Assembly: GCF_913776295.1 (NCBI RefSeq)
Contig: NZ_CAJYOJ010000088.1
Span: 1 to 64,000, forward strand
Direction: 5' to 3'
From: an uncultured Pedobacter sp.
Lineage (GTDB): Bacteria > Bacteroidota > Bacteroidia > Sphingobacteriales > Sphingobacteriaceae
DNA length: 64,000 nt
Under the pieces are notes generated by a model. It was not told where the DNA came from. It worked only from the letters and a program-made list of their open reading frames with translations, and searched no databases. The translations under genes were made by a program, and so were the position numbers. Of this stretch, positions 17,101-24,670 are shown piece by piece (position 1 is the first letter of the stretch; every line of letters begins with the position of its first letter).

Positions 17101-18591
17101 CTTTTATCGCAAAAGCTGGCTGGTTTTACTAAAGGTGAGGCCGACGTTCTGCGTAAGGCCATGGGTAAGAAACAGAAAGACGTTTTGGATAAAATGAAAC
17201 CAAAGTTTGTAAAACAAGCTTCGGAAAAAGGCCATGATGCTACCGTTTTAGAAAAAATCTGGAAGGATTGGGAAGCATTTGCATCTTACGCTTTCAACAA
17301 ATCGCACTCCACCTGTTATGCATGGATTGCTTATCAAACCGCTTATTTAAAGGCACATTATCCGGCTGAATATATGGCTGCGGTGCTGTCCAATAACATG
17401 AGCGATATTAAGCAGGTGGCTTTCTTTATGGAAGAGTGTCGCCAGATGAGTGTGACCGTATTAGGTCCGGATGTAAACGAATCTGATCTCAAATTCTCGG
17501 TTAATGCCAAAGGAGAAGTTCGTTTCGGGATGTCGGCAGTAAAAGGAGTGGGTGAGAAGGCGGTAGAGAGTATTATCGAAGAACGTACATCCAACGGACC
17601 TTATGCCAGCGTGTACGATTTTGCCAAGCGCTCCAATACGCGTATCGTAAATAAAAAAGCTTACGAGAGTTTTGTATATAGCGGTGCTTTTGATGCATTT
17701 GGCGGACATAGGGCGCAGTACTTTTATATCGGCCCTAATGATAAGATGAACGGCATTGAAAAGATTATTAAATATGCCAATGATTTTCAAAACAATGAAA
17801 GCACTTCGCAGGCTTCGCTGTTTGGAGGTTCAAAGGCCGATCTGATTTTAGAACCAAGTTTGCCTGTTGCACCAGAATGGGCTTTGATGGACCGTTTGAA
17901 ATATGAGAAAGACGCCATCGGGATTTTCCTTTCCGGTCACCCGCTGGATAACTATAAACTCGAACTTGATAAATTCTGTACCAACAGTGTCCGGCAGCTC
18001 AGCATCATCAACAAGGTGCGTATGGGGGATAGCAACGAAGAGGTTTTGGCCGAATTCGAAAAATTGAAAAACCGTGAGCTTTGTGTGGGCGGCCTGGTGG
18101 TAACAGCATCACAACGGATTACCAAGACAGGTAAACCTTTCGGCACCTTTGTTTTTGAAGACTATGATGATGCCTGTGAAATGGCCCTTTTTGGTGAAGA
18201 TTTTTTAAAGTTTAAATCGTTTTTAACCGAAGGATATTTCTTACAGATCAGGGGAAGGGTAGGCGAACGTTTCGGAAAAGCGGGCGATTGGGAATTTAAG
18301 ATCACAGCCATTAACCTGATGTCTGAACTGCGTGATAAATTAGCAAAGAGTTTAACGATCCAAGTGCCTATTGAGCGGGTTAACGATCAGTTAATGAAAG
18401 AAATTGAGGCCATATTAGCAGACAATAAGGCAAATTCTGAGCAGCAAAACTGCCAGCTTAACTTTGCTGTGTTTGATACCGAAAAACAGATTATGTTGGA
18501 TCTGCCTTCCAAAAATTTAAAGATAAATCCTAACAATAAGTTTTTAGAACAATTAATGGGGATGAATGTTGTAAATTACAAGCTGAATTAA
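14158..18591 (+). CDS. dnaE: DNA polymerase III alpha subunit with N-terminal proofreading exonuclease
   Basis: Replicative polymerase of 1477 residues. Unusually, the first about 200 residues are a DnaQ-type DEDDh 3'-5' exonuclease: DTETTGL (Asp6, Glu8), GQNVGFDVNIM (Asp near 106) and HNATADVEAT (His near 170, Asp near 175). The PHP domain starts near 260 (HLHNHTQFSVLQS), and the polymerase core has GPGRGSAAGS (about 648) and catalytic PDIDIDFDD (about 687). The helix-hairpin-helix and OB regions follow. So synthesis and proofreading sit in one chain, as in PolC but with DnaE order. ATG 14158 is preferred over TTG 14110 because of the overlapping promoter and because the exonuclease fold begins there. 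Confidence 0.95.
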   Translation: MYLIFDTETTGLPRNYNAPVTDTDNWPRCIQIAWQLHDEMGRLVEHQDYLVKPEGFNIPYDAERIHGISTELATEQGIGFDEMLARFNEVLNKAKFIVGQNVGFDVNIMGCEFHRFGVANRLAEMPVLDTCTEVTAQLLQLPGGRGGKFKLPTLTELHSYLFGEPFNEAHNATADVEATTRCFLELVKREVFKKEELLVDVEYFPRFREVNPGLIQGVGLKHINLKAASDEIRKRQQKTEGSGISKQTLADNKQELAAATFVHLHNHTQFSVLQSTISIPDLVKAAAAQKMPAVAMTDHANMMGAFHFVNNVLNHNKAAEAKNAAAIEAGERPTEVVMTPIVGVEFFVCANHLDRTAKDNGYQMVLLAKNKNGYHNLAKMSSIAYTKGFYYVPRIDREVIAQYKEDIIVLSGNLGGEISSKILNMGESQAEEALIWWKEMFGDDFYLEVMRHNQEDEDRANETLIAFARKHAVKLVATNNTYYVSKKDANAHDILLCVKDGEKQATPIGRGRGYRYGLPNQEYYFKSADEMKALFADLPEAILNIQDILNKIETYKLAREVLLPKFDIPEEFLVAEDEIDGGKRGENKFLRHLTYEGAKRRYGTLTDDVIERLDFELATIEKTGYPGYFLIVQDFIAEARNLDVSVGPGRGSAAGSAVAYCLGITNIDPIKYDLLFERFLNPDRVSMPDIDIDFDDEGRGRVMDYVINKYGANQVAQIITYGTMAAKSSIRDTARVLDLPLFEADKIAKLIPNMKLAKIFNLDEKSLKDALRPDEYEKVVELKNLGSQKDLSAETIQQAQVLEGSLRNTGIHACGVIITPSDITNFVPVSVAKDSDLYVTQFDNSVVESAGLLKMDFLGLKTLTLIKDTVKLVKKRHGIDLNPDHFPIDDVMTYELFQRGETIGIFQYESPGMQKYMKELKPTVFDDLIAMNALYRPGPMEYIPSFVRRKNGEEEIKYDLDACEEYLKETYGITVYQEQVMLLSQKLAGFTKGEADVLRKAMGKKQKDVLDKMKPKFVKQASEKGHDATVLEKIWKDWEAFASYAFNKSHSTCYAWIAYQTAYLKAHYPAEYMAAVLSNNMSDIKQVAFFMEECRQMSVTVLGPDVNESDLKFSVNAKGEVRFGMSAVKGVGEKAVESIIEERTSNGPYASVYDFAKRSNTRIVNKKAYESFVYSGAFDAFGGHRAQYFYIGPNDKMNGIEKIIKYANDFQNNESTSQASLFGGSKADLILEPSLPVAPEWALMDRLKYEKDAIGIFLSGHPLDNYKLELDKFCTNSVRQLSIINKVRMGDSNEEVLAEFEKLKNRELCVGGLVVTASQRITKTGKPFGTFVFEDYDDACEMALFGEDFLKFKSFLTEGYFLQIRGRVGERFGKAGDWEFKITAINLMSELRDKLAKSLTIQVPIERVNDQLMKEIEAILADNKANSEQQNCQLNFAVFDTEKQIMLDLPSKNLKINPNNKFLEQLMGMNVVNYKLN

Positions 18592-18650
18592 GGTTGAAGG
18601 CGGAAGGTTTAAGGCGGAAGGCCTAAACGTCCTAAACCTTCAACCCTACA
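18592..18650 (+). repeat. imperfect hairpin downstream of dnaE
   Basis: GGTTGAAGG near 18592-18600 pairs with CCTTCAACC near 18637-18645, with GGCGGAAGG iterations in the left arm. No T-run follows, so it is at best a weak terminator. The words resemble the GTTGAAAG minisatellites elsewhere. Confidence 0.45.
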
Positions 18651-18697
18651 CCTTTATACCCTCTACCTCAAAATAATGTCAAATTGGCATTACAGAA

Positions 18698-18729
18698 TTG
18701 GTGGCATTACAATTGAATACTTATATTTG
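18698..18729 (+). promoter_or_regulatory. trxA promoter (TTG -33, TATATTTG -7)
   Basis: TTG at 18698-18700 and TATATTTG at 18722-18729 are separated by 21 nt, a near-ideal Bacteroidota vegetative promoter. It overlaps the first codons of the longest open frame (18676), so the thioredoxin start must be the ATG at 18748. Confidence 0.8.
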
Positions 18730-18747
18730 AACATAAAAAAAATAATT

Positions 18748-19068
18748 ATGGCATTAGAAATCACAGATGCAAACTTCGAGGAGCTTGTATTAAAATCAGA
18801 TAAACCCGTATTAGTAGATTTTTGGGCAGAATGGTGTGGCCCTTGTCGCATGGTTGGTCCAGTTGTAGAAGAGATCGCTAAAGAATATGATGGTAAAGCG
18901 GTAGTTGGGAAAGTTAACGTTGATAACAACCCTCAAATTTCAATGCAGTTTGGTATCCGTAATATCCCTGCTTTATTATACTTTAAAGGCGGTGAAGTGG
19001 TAGATAAACAAGTTGGTGCTGTTCCAAAATCGGTACTTGCAGATAAATTAAACAAGCAACTGGCTTAA
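18748..19068 (+). CDS. trxA: thioredoxin
   Basis: A 106-residue cytoplasmic dithiol-disulfide oxidoreductase. Active site WCGPC with Cys30 and Cys33, preceded by PVLVDFWAE. The cis-proline loop RNIPALLYF is near 72-80, then the GGEVVDKQVGA strand-turn. The length is standard for TrxA. The start is fixed by the promoter at 18698-18729; the frame upstream of this ATG has no thioredoxin character. It is monocistronic, with a terminator hairpin about 50 nt after the stop. Confidence 0.97.
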   Translation: MALEITDANFEELVLKSDKPVLVDFWAEWCGPCRMVGPVVEEIAKEYDGKAVVGKVNVDNNPQISMQFGIRNIPALLYFKGGEVVDKQVGAVPKSVLADKLNKQLA

Positions 19069-19117
19069 TTTAAGCTTAAAGCAAAAAGATCAAAGCTGAA
19101 AGGCTTGTAACATATTT

Positions 19118-19155
19118 AAAACCCAGGTTCACATCAAGAATTTGGGTTTTTTATT
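19118..19155 (+). terminator. trxA terminator
   Basis: AAAACCCA (19118-19125) pairs with TGGGTTTT (19143-19150), followed by more T. The right arm overlaps TTG 19142-19144, a possible -33 element of the next gene, so terminator and promoter are interleaved. Confidence 0.7.
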
Positions 19156-19162
19156 GCAAACA

Positions 19163-19170
19163 TAATTTTG
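19163..19170 (+). promoter_or_regulatory. promoter -7 element of the sugar dehydrogenase gene (TAATTTTG)
   Basis: TAATTTTG ends 26 nt before the ATG at 19197. TTG at 19142-19144 stands 18 nt upstream as a possible -33 element. Confidence 0.6.
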
Positions 19171-19196
19171 TTTCTTTAATCAAAAAACTAACCATC

Positions 19197-20414
19197 ATGT
19201 CGATTCAATTATTTAATAATAAAACTTTAGGGATTTTATTGGGAGGCCTGACCCTAAACTGTGCAAATATTGCTTGTGTATCAGCTCAAAATCCGGTTGA
19301 AACCAACCCGCCATCCGCAGATTATAAGCCAGCTTTTGCCGGGCAGACTCGCATTGCAGGTGTAAAAACCAAAACTCCTTTGTATGTTAAGGTAATCAAT
19401 GAGAAATTGGAGAATCCCTGGGCTATATCGGTACTTCCTGACGGGCGTTTCTTAATTACCCAAAAACAGGGAACCATGGTTATTTTAAATGCAAATGGCG
19501 AACTGAGTAAAAAGATTACCGGCTTACCAAAAGTAGATCCCTCGGGGCAGGGTGGTTTACTGGACGTAACCATCGATCCCGACTTCGCCAAAAACAGGAT
19601 GATTTATTGGGCTTATTCAGAACCACAGGATAAAGGCGTTTTGTTAGCCATTGCCAAAGGCAAATTGGCCGCAAATGAGACCTCAATAGAGAAACAAACC
19701 ATAATATATCGGGCTACACCAGCTTACAATGGTAAACTTCAGTACGGTTCCAGGATTGTTTTTGATAAAAATGGAAACTTATTTGTGAGTACGGGCGAAC
19801 GTTCCGGCAACGACATCAGGATCCAGGCACAATATCTAAATTCTTCATTAGGTAAAATTTTACATCTTACCAAGGAGGGAAAAGCGGTTGCAAATGGTCC
19901 TTTTGCAGGTAAAGCCGATGCCCGACCTGAAATTTATGCATACGGCCTCCGCAATCCAGACGGCTTAGCCATTAACCCGCAAACAGGCGATTTATGGGAA
20001 GCAGAATTTGGACCTAAAGGTGGAGATGAGGTAAACATCATCAAACCGGGAAAAAATTATGGCTGGCCGGTTATTACCTATGGAACAGAATACAGCGGAA
20101 AAAAAGTGGGTGATGGCATTCAGCAAAAAGAAGGCATGGAACAACCGGTTTATTATTGGAATCCAAGTATCTCGCCAGGTTGTATTGCTTTTTATAACAG
20201 CAACAGCATAGCCGAATGGAAAGGTAATTTATTTGTAGGCGGTTTAGGCGGCTCACACATTATTAGATTGGTGATAAAAGATGATAAGATTGTGGGCGAA
20301 GAGCGCTTGTTAGAAGGTAAAGGCGAACGCTTCCGAGATATGGCAGAAGGAAAGGATGGAGCGCTTTATTCGGTAACCGATAATGGGCATTTGTACAGAA
20401 TAGCGAAAAAGTAA
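19197..20414 (+). CDS. PQQ-dependent aldose sugar dehydrogenase-like protein
   Basis: A 405-residue exported protein of the soluble glucose/sorbosone dehydrogenase beta-propeller family (YliI/Asd type), expected to oxidise sugars in the periplasm using PQQ. The N-terminal about 30 residues are a signal peptide. Recognisable blocks: LENPWAISVLPDGRFLITQ (about 70-88), GQGGLLDVTIDPDFA (about 115-130), YAYGLRNPDGLAINPQTGDLWEAEFGP (about 245-270) and GKNYGWPVITYG. These correspond to the propeller blades and the Arg/Asn cofactor site. Whether the host makes PQQ cannot be seen here. Confidence 0.9.
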   Translation: MSIQLFNNKTLGILLGGLTLNCANIACVSAQNPVETNPPSADYKPAFAGQTRIAGVKTKTPLYVKVINEKLENPWAISVLPDGRFLITQKQGTMVILNANGELSKKITGLPKVDPSGQGGLLDVTIDPDFAKNRMIYWAYSEPQDKGVLLAIAKGKLAANETSIEKQTIIYRATPAYNGKLQYGSRIVFDKNGNLFVSTGERSGNDIRIQAQYLNSSLGKILHLTKEGKAVANGPFAGKADARPEIYAYGLRNPDGLAINPQTGDLWEAEFGPKGGDEVNIIKPGKNYGWPVITYGTEYSGKKVGDGIQQKEGMEQPVYYWNPSISPGCIAFYNSNSIAEWKGNLFVGGLGGSHIIRLVIKDDKIVGEERLLEGKGERFRDMAEGKDGALYSVTDNGHLYRIAKK

Positions 20415-20437
20415 TCAAGTTTAATTTTAGTTATTCA

Positions 20438-20474
20438 GACCTCACAGGTTTCAAAAACCTGTGAGGTCTTTTTT
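20438..20474 (+). terminator. terminator built on the ACCTCACAGGT palindrome
   Basis: GACCTCACAGGTTT (20438-20451) and its exact complement (20455-20468) with a 3-nt loop, followed by TTTTTTG. It ends the sugar dehydrogenase transcript. The stem shares its core with the T-less palindrome at 14022-14052. Confidence 0.9.
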
Positions 20475-20489
20475 GTTATATGTCGAAAA

Positions 20490-20713
20490 AATAAGGACTT
20501 TGCGTTAGTTGCTCAAATTGATTTTATTGTTTTAGGAAATGTGCGTTCTGTTTTTCATCGCATTTCAGTCCCGCTGTCCGTTTGTAGTGCCCGCGCGAGG
20601 CCGGCAGCTACCACTACCATCGGGTTTATTTACCACGGATTGTAGCGCTTCGGTACCCACTTAAACCCCTACTGTTGCAGGAGCACGACTTAGCGAGATG
20701 TCGGTTTTTTATG
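20490..20713. repeat. TTTCAGTCCCGCT-type element, direct repeat copy R1
   Basis: About 220 bp alignable by eye with 21424-21640. Shared words include TTTGCGTT, ATTGTTTTNGGAAATG, TTTCAGTCCCGCTGTCC (starting about 20563), GGGTTTATTTACCAC and TAGCGAGATGNCGGTTTTTT. It lies upstream of the small secreted-protein gene at 20861. No open frame of protein quality is present. Confidence 0.75.
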
Positions 20714-20860
20714 GACAGATATTGAATATATGTAGTGATTAATTACGCTATATCTTAAAAGTTTGGATTGTTTAGGATTTGAAGCAATAAGAATTTTAAT
20801 TATTTTAACCCTGCTAGGCGTATTAATTTTTAATCCGCTTTGTTAATCAGATTTAAAAAA

Positions 20861-21391
20861 ATGAAAAGTAGCTTAAAAGGATTTTTAATATTATTGATAG
20901 CCATTATTTGCAGTAGCTATAATACTTTTCCCGCTTATAAAAATTCAGTTAACGATACTATAGATAGCGTGGCTGTAATCAAGAAAATCAAATCAGATTT
21001 TACATTAATCAATAATCAACTGAAATTTTATAAAAAGAAAATGAAAGATGCTTTCGGCATGTCGGCAGAGGGTGGTGTGGTGACAGGCTATTACAATAAA
21101 GCTGCACTTAAAAAAATACATTGTGTTTTTTATGGTGAAACCGGAAAGGCTGAAATTGATTACTACTTTAACAACAAAAACTTATTTTTCTTTTATAAAA
21201 AAGAGACGGTTTACGATAAGCCGATTTATTTGAAAGATTTTAAAATTAAGAATAGCATAGAAAACCGTTATTATTTGTCTGGCAATAATGTGATTAAAGC
21301 CATAATAAAGCCGAATACGTCATTAGTACTGTCATATGCAGAAATAAAAGCTGAACTTCAGCCAATTCTGAATATTTTAAATAAAAAATAG
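20861..21391 (+). CDS. small exported protein of unknown function
   Basis: A 176-residue protein with a signal peptide (MKSSLKGFLILLIAIICSS, cleavage near 25-30). The mature part is lysine- and tyrosine-rich (INNQLKFYKKKMKDAFG, then TGYYNKAALKKIHCVFYGETGKAEIDYYF), suggesting a compact beta-rich periplasmic or surface domain. I do not recognise the family. ATG 20861 is chosen because the signal peptide begins there; the frame opens 7 codons earlier at a TTG. The gene is isolated and flanked by two diverged copies of the same ~220-bp repeat (20490-20713 and 21424-21640), an arrangement that suggests duplication or cassette-like acquisition. Confidence 0.75.
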   Translation: MKSSLKGFLILLIAIICSSYNTFPAYKNSVNDTIDSVAVIKKIKSDFTLINNQLKFYKKKMKDAFGMSAEGGVVTGYYNKAALKKIHCVFYGETGKAEIDYYFNNKNLFFFYKKETVYDKPIYLKDFKIKNSIENRYYLSGNNVIKAIIKPNTSLVLSYAEIKAELQPILNILNKK

Positions 21392-21423
21392 ATTGGCGTA
21401 TATCAGTTTATATATTCAAAATA

Positions 21424-21690
21424 AAAAAGGTTTTGCGTTGGATATTCAAATAATTTTAATTGTTTTGGGAAATGTTTGTCCAGTTTTTATTGCATTTTCA
21501 GTCCCGCTGTCCCTCTATAGTGCCTGCATAAAGGCTGCAACTAGTACTACCATTGGGTTTATTTACCACTGACAGTTGCACAATCTTGGCCACCTAAACC
21601 CGACCGTAGCGAGATGCCGGTTTTTTCAATCGGCAGAAGCGGGGGCGGGGCTACATGAGCCTTTAAGTACTGAAATTGCTTTCCAAATCA
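21424..21690. repeat. TTTCAGTCCCGCT-type element, direct repeat copy R2
   Basis: The second copy of the repeat described for 20490-20713, homologous over about 21424-21640. It also carries GGCCACCTAAACCCGAC at 21588-21604, found exactly again at 37381 and 37740. The right end GCTTTCCAAATCACTT resembles the right ends of the 37-kb copies. Confidence 0.75.
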
Positions 21691-21790
21691 CTTAAAAATA
21701 TTCCTGCACCTCAGAACTATGCTTATTGATAAAATATATTTTCGCCATCCAAACCTGATTTTTGTACAAGTATTTTATTAGCTTTACCAT

Positions 21791-22708
21791 ATGCAGGCTG
21801 TAAACTACGAGAACGAAACAAGCTATGGTAATTTAGAATTGCTCGCCCGGCAAGTGGTAGAAGGCTTTATTACAGGTTTGCATAAAAGCCCTTTTCACGG
21901 CTTTTCGGTTGAGTTTGCCGAACACCGTCAGTATAATAATGGGGATAACGTTAAAAATATCGATTGGAAATTATACGCCAAAACCGATAAACTTTACAGC
22001 AAACGTTTCGAAGAAGAAACCAATTTGCGTTGCCAGTTTGTGATTGATGTCTCTTCATCCATGTACTTTCCCGAGCCTGAAAACAATAAATTGGTATTCT
22101 CTATACAGGCGGCGGCATCTTTAATGTACTTGTTAAAGAAACAACGCGATGCTTTCGGACTGAGCTTGTTTACCGACGAGATCTTATTCAATTCTCCTGC
22201 AAAATCCACTACGGTCCATCAGAAATATTTATTTACCCAATTGGAAGAGCTGTTGCAGAAACCGAAGGCGAAGGCACAGACCAATTTAAGCGAGGCGCTG
22301 CACCAGGTGGCAGAACTGATTCACAAACGTTCTTTGGTGATTATTTTCAGTGACCTGTTTAATACCCAAACCGATACCGATAAAACCGATCAGTTTTTTG
22401 ATGCACTGCAACACCTGAAATTCAACAAACATGAGGTGGTGGTTTTTAATGTGGTTGATAAAAAAAGAGAGGTAGACTTTAGTTTTGAAAATCGCCCATA
22501 TCAATTTATCGATATGGAAACCGGAGAAACCATTAAAGTACATACCAACCAGGTGAAGGAAAATTATGTAACGGCGGTTTCTACTTACCGGCAACAGATC
22601 GCATTAAAATGTGCTCAATATAAAATCGACCTGATTGATGCTGATATGAATGAGGGTTTTTATCCTATCCTTCAGTCTTACTTAATGAAAAGGCAAAAGT
22701 TGGGTTAA
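21791..22708 (+). CDS. DUF58-domain protein (vWA-like)
   Basis: A 305-residue cytoplasmic protein of the DUF58 family. The diagnostic N-terminal block HGFSVEFAEHRQYNNGDNVKNIDWKLYAKTDKLYSKRFEEE (about 37-77) is present, followed by a von Willebrand A-like fold with a DVSSSMYF metal-site motif near 87-94. DUF58 proteins usually sit next to MoxR ATPase and BatA/BatB genes (aerotolerance/chaperone-like systems). None of these is adjacent here, so the copy is detached from the usual operon. A weak -7 match (GATTTTTG) lies about 28 nt upstream. Confidence 0.9.
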   Translation: MQAVNYENETSYGNLELLARQVVEGFITGLHKSPFHGFSVEFAEHRQYNNGDNVKNIDWKLYAKTDKLYSKRFEEETNLRCQFVIDVSSSMYFPEPENNKLVFSIQAAASLMYLLKKQRDAFGLSLFTDEILFNSPAKSTTVHQKYLFTQLEELLQKPKAKAQTNLSEALHQVAELIHKRSLVIIFSDLFNTQTDTDKTDQFFDALQHLKFNKHEVVVFNVVDKKREVDFSFENRPYQFIDMETGETIKVHTNQVKENYVTAVSTYRQQIALKCAQYKIDLIDADMNEGFYPILQSYLMKRQKLG

Positions 22709-22779
22709 AATTTTGTTACAAAACAAGAAGGTTTTAATACTGTTTTATTCATGATTTAAATTTTTTTAAGCTTCGTGAT

Positions 22780-23241
22780 ATGTTACAAAAAGGCGATACT
22801 GCACCAGATTTCGAATTAAATGCTACCCCAGATCAGAAAATAAAGCTTAAGGACTTTAAAGGCAAAAATGTTATCCTGGCTTTTTATCCTGCGGATTGGA
22901 GTCCGGTATGCAGCGACCAGATGGCACTTTATAACGAAATGCTAAAATATTTTAATAAATATGATGCGCAGATTTTTGGTGTTTCTGTTGATAGCGTTTG
23001 GTGCCACCTGGCCTTTGAAGAAAATAGAAAACTACATTTCCCGCTACTGGCTGATTTTGAACCAAAAGGCGCAGTATCTAAAGCTTATGGTGTATATGAT
23101 GATGAAGTTGGCGAAAGTAAAAGGGCACTTTTTGTTATTGATAAAGAAGGTGAAATTGCATGGAGTTATTTATCACCTGTAGCCGTTAACCCTGGTGCGG
23201 ATGGTATTTTGGATGCACTGGAAGAATTAAGCAAGAAATAA
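22780..23241 (+). CDS. peroxiredoxin (AhpC/TSA-like)
   Basis: A 153-residue thiol peroxidase reducing hydroperoxides. The fold begins GDTAPDFELNA; the active-site loop is FYPADWSPVCSDQMA with the peroxidatic Cys at 44. The usual Thr of the PxxxTxxC motif is Ser41, an accepted variant. A second Cys at 75 (DSVWCHLAF) could be a resolving residue in an AhpE/PrxQ-like way. It is followed after 4 nt by a DsbA-like gene, which may be its redox partner (inference). Confidence 0.92.
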   Translation: MLQKGDTAPDFELNATPDQKIKLKDFKGKNVILAFYPADWSPVCSDQMALYNEMLKYFNKYDAQIFGVSVDSVWCHLAFEENRKLHFPLLADFEPKGAVSKAYGVYDDEVGESKRALFVIDKEGEIAWSYLSPVAVNPGADGILDALEELSKK

Positions 23242-23245
23242 AGAG

Positions 23246-23764
23246 ATGAGTACATTAAAACCTGAAATAAGCAGTTTGGATCATATTCAGGGAACCGATT
23301 CTGCAAGTATTACCATTGTCGAATTTGGCGATTACCAGTGCCCATATTGCGGCGATGCCTACCCGATCATGAAAGAAATTGAGGAAACGTTTGGCCATCA
23401 GATCAGATTTGTTTTTCGTCATTTTCCTTTGGCAAATGCACATGAGTTTGCTTTTCCGGCTGCTATTGCTGCAGAAGCCGCGGGTTTACAGGCTAAGTTT
23501 TGGGAAATGCATGATGCGCTTTATGAAAATCAATACCGCCTCAATGGAGAGCTGTTTGAAGAACTGGCCGAAACCATTGGTTTAGATTTGGAGCAGTTCC
23601 AGCGAGACAGTGCATCAGAGGAGATCAAACGAAAAATAGAAGATGATTTTGACAGTGGTGTACGAAGCGGTGTAAACGGAACTCCTTCATTTTATGTAAA
23701 CGGGACCAAATTTGATGGTGGTGCAACCGATCTTTACCAAATGCTTAAAGAAAGCGCTGAATAA
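23246..23764 (+). CDS. DsbA-family thioredoxin-domain oxidoreductase
   Basis: A 172-residue DsbA/FrnE-like protein with CPYC active site (Cys32, Cys35) after ITIVEFGDYQ, the inserted helical region LANAHEFAFPAAIAAEAAGLQAKFWEMHD, and the cis-Pro motif NGTPSFYVNG near 147-156. There is no signal peptide, so it is probably cytoplasmic and could recycle the peroxiredoxin encoded 4 nt upstream (inference from gene spacing). Confidence 0.92.
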   Translation: MSTLKPEISSLDHIQGTDSASITIVEFGDYQCPYCGDAYPIMKEIEETFGHQIRFVFRHFPLANAHEFAFPAAIAAEAAGLQAKFWEMHDALYENQYRLNGELFEELAETIGLDLEQFQRDSASEEIKRKIEDDFDSGVRSGVNGTPSFYVNGTKFDGGATDLYQMLKESAE

Positions 23765-23826
23765 AATCATGCAGGCACATCAAAATCAACTTTCACTATT
23801 GAACTGAAGTTTATAGTCAAAGACTT

Positions 23827-24279
23827 TTAATCGAGCGTAAAATTAACATTTATAGTATATCTGATTCGAATGTTTTTAATGATATGAACCTCGCAATCAT
23901 CTTTAGCTAAACGCTGGGAGATGGTGAGTAATTGATTAGGTTTGAGGTTAATTTTCTGCTTTATTTCGTAAGACTTATTGCAACCTTTAGGTACATGCCC
24001 ATCCAGTAGAAAGGAAATATCGGTTATTGTATCCTTGAGTGTGCTTTTGATCGTGATTTCGGCAAATGTTCCCGAATCAACATCATGTATATATTTAATG
24101 TCTTTTACATAAACCGTATTTCGCTTGTTGGTAGTGTCATTTAACATTGGTTTTGATGATTTAGGTATTTGAAAAACAGCGGTTTTAGTCCGTCCTACCG
24201 CTTTGCTTATTTCCTGAAGGGGCATTTCAATAGCTCCGCAACAAAACATAATGAATATTCCTAATACTTTGGTGAGCAT
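23827..24279 (-). CDS. hypothetical exported protein
   Basis: A 150-residue protein with a hydrophobic N-terminus (MLTKVLGIFIMFCCGAIE), possibly a lipoprotein signal, though the Cys pair at 13-14 is not in an ideal lipobox. The mature part alternates strands (VDSGTFAEITIKSTLKDTITDISFLLDG) and has two later Cys. I do not recognise the family. It converges with the DsbA-like gene and diverges from the PoxB-like gene. Confidence 0.6.
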   Translation of the reverse strand: MLTKVLGIFIMFCCGAIEMPLQEISKAVGRTKTAVFQIPKSSKPMLNDTTNKRNTVYVKDIKYIHDVDSGTFAEITIKSTLKDTITDISFLLDGHVPKGCNKSYEIKQKINLKPNQLLTISQRLAKDDCEVHIIKNIRIRYTINVNFTLD

Positions 24280-24367
24280 AATTTAGTATTGTTATAAAAC
24301 CTAAGTTATTGCTTTTCTAGTAATAAAGCGATTGTAGATGCATTAGGAGTTAGAATTTTAACAAAAA

Positions 24368-24395
24368 ACCTCATGTATTTTGCAATACATGAGGT
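24368..24395 (-). terminator. hairpin with minus-strand T-run
   Basis: ACCTCATGTATT and its exact complement with a 4-nt loop; read on the minus strand it is followed by six T. It is upstream of both flanking genes, so it may insulate them or block antisense transcripts rather than end a known gene. Confidence 0.55.
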
Positions 24396-24492
24396 ATCAG
24401 ATAAGGGTAACCGGAAAACTAAAAAACTAATTATGAGTTTTTAGAATTTAACAAAATTGAAATCGCTTCGTGTTTTGTTATTTCAAAGGTGC

Positions 24493-24531
24493 ACTTCATT
24501 TATGAAGTTTTAGTGAAGAAACTTCATGAAG
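24493..24531. promoter_or_regulatory. two ACTTCAT inverted repeats upstream of the PoxB-like gene
   Basis: ACTTCATTTATGAAGT (24493-24508) and ACTTCATGAAG (24521-24531) share the half-site ACTTCAT, with starts 28 nt apart. They lie 140-178 nt before the PoxB-like start and look like operators for a dimeric regulator. Which regulator binds is unknown. Confidence 0.4.
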
Positions 24532-24670
24532 CTAGGGTAGCTTTGCTGATGTTACATCGCGCTAAAGTCTTTTCAAGGTCAGATTGGTGATTTTTGCTTC
24601 AGGCTTAAAACAATAGATCATCTTCTACTATTTATTAGCTAGATAAAATCCATCATTTAAAAATATTTTC

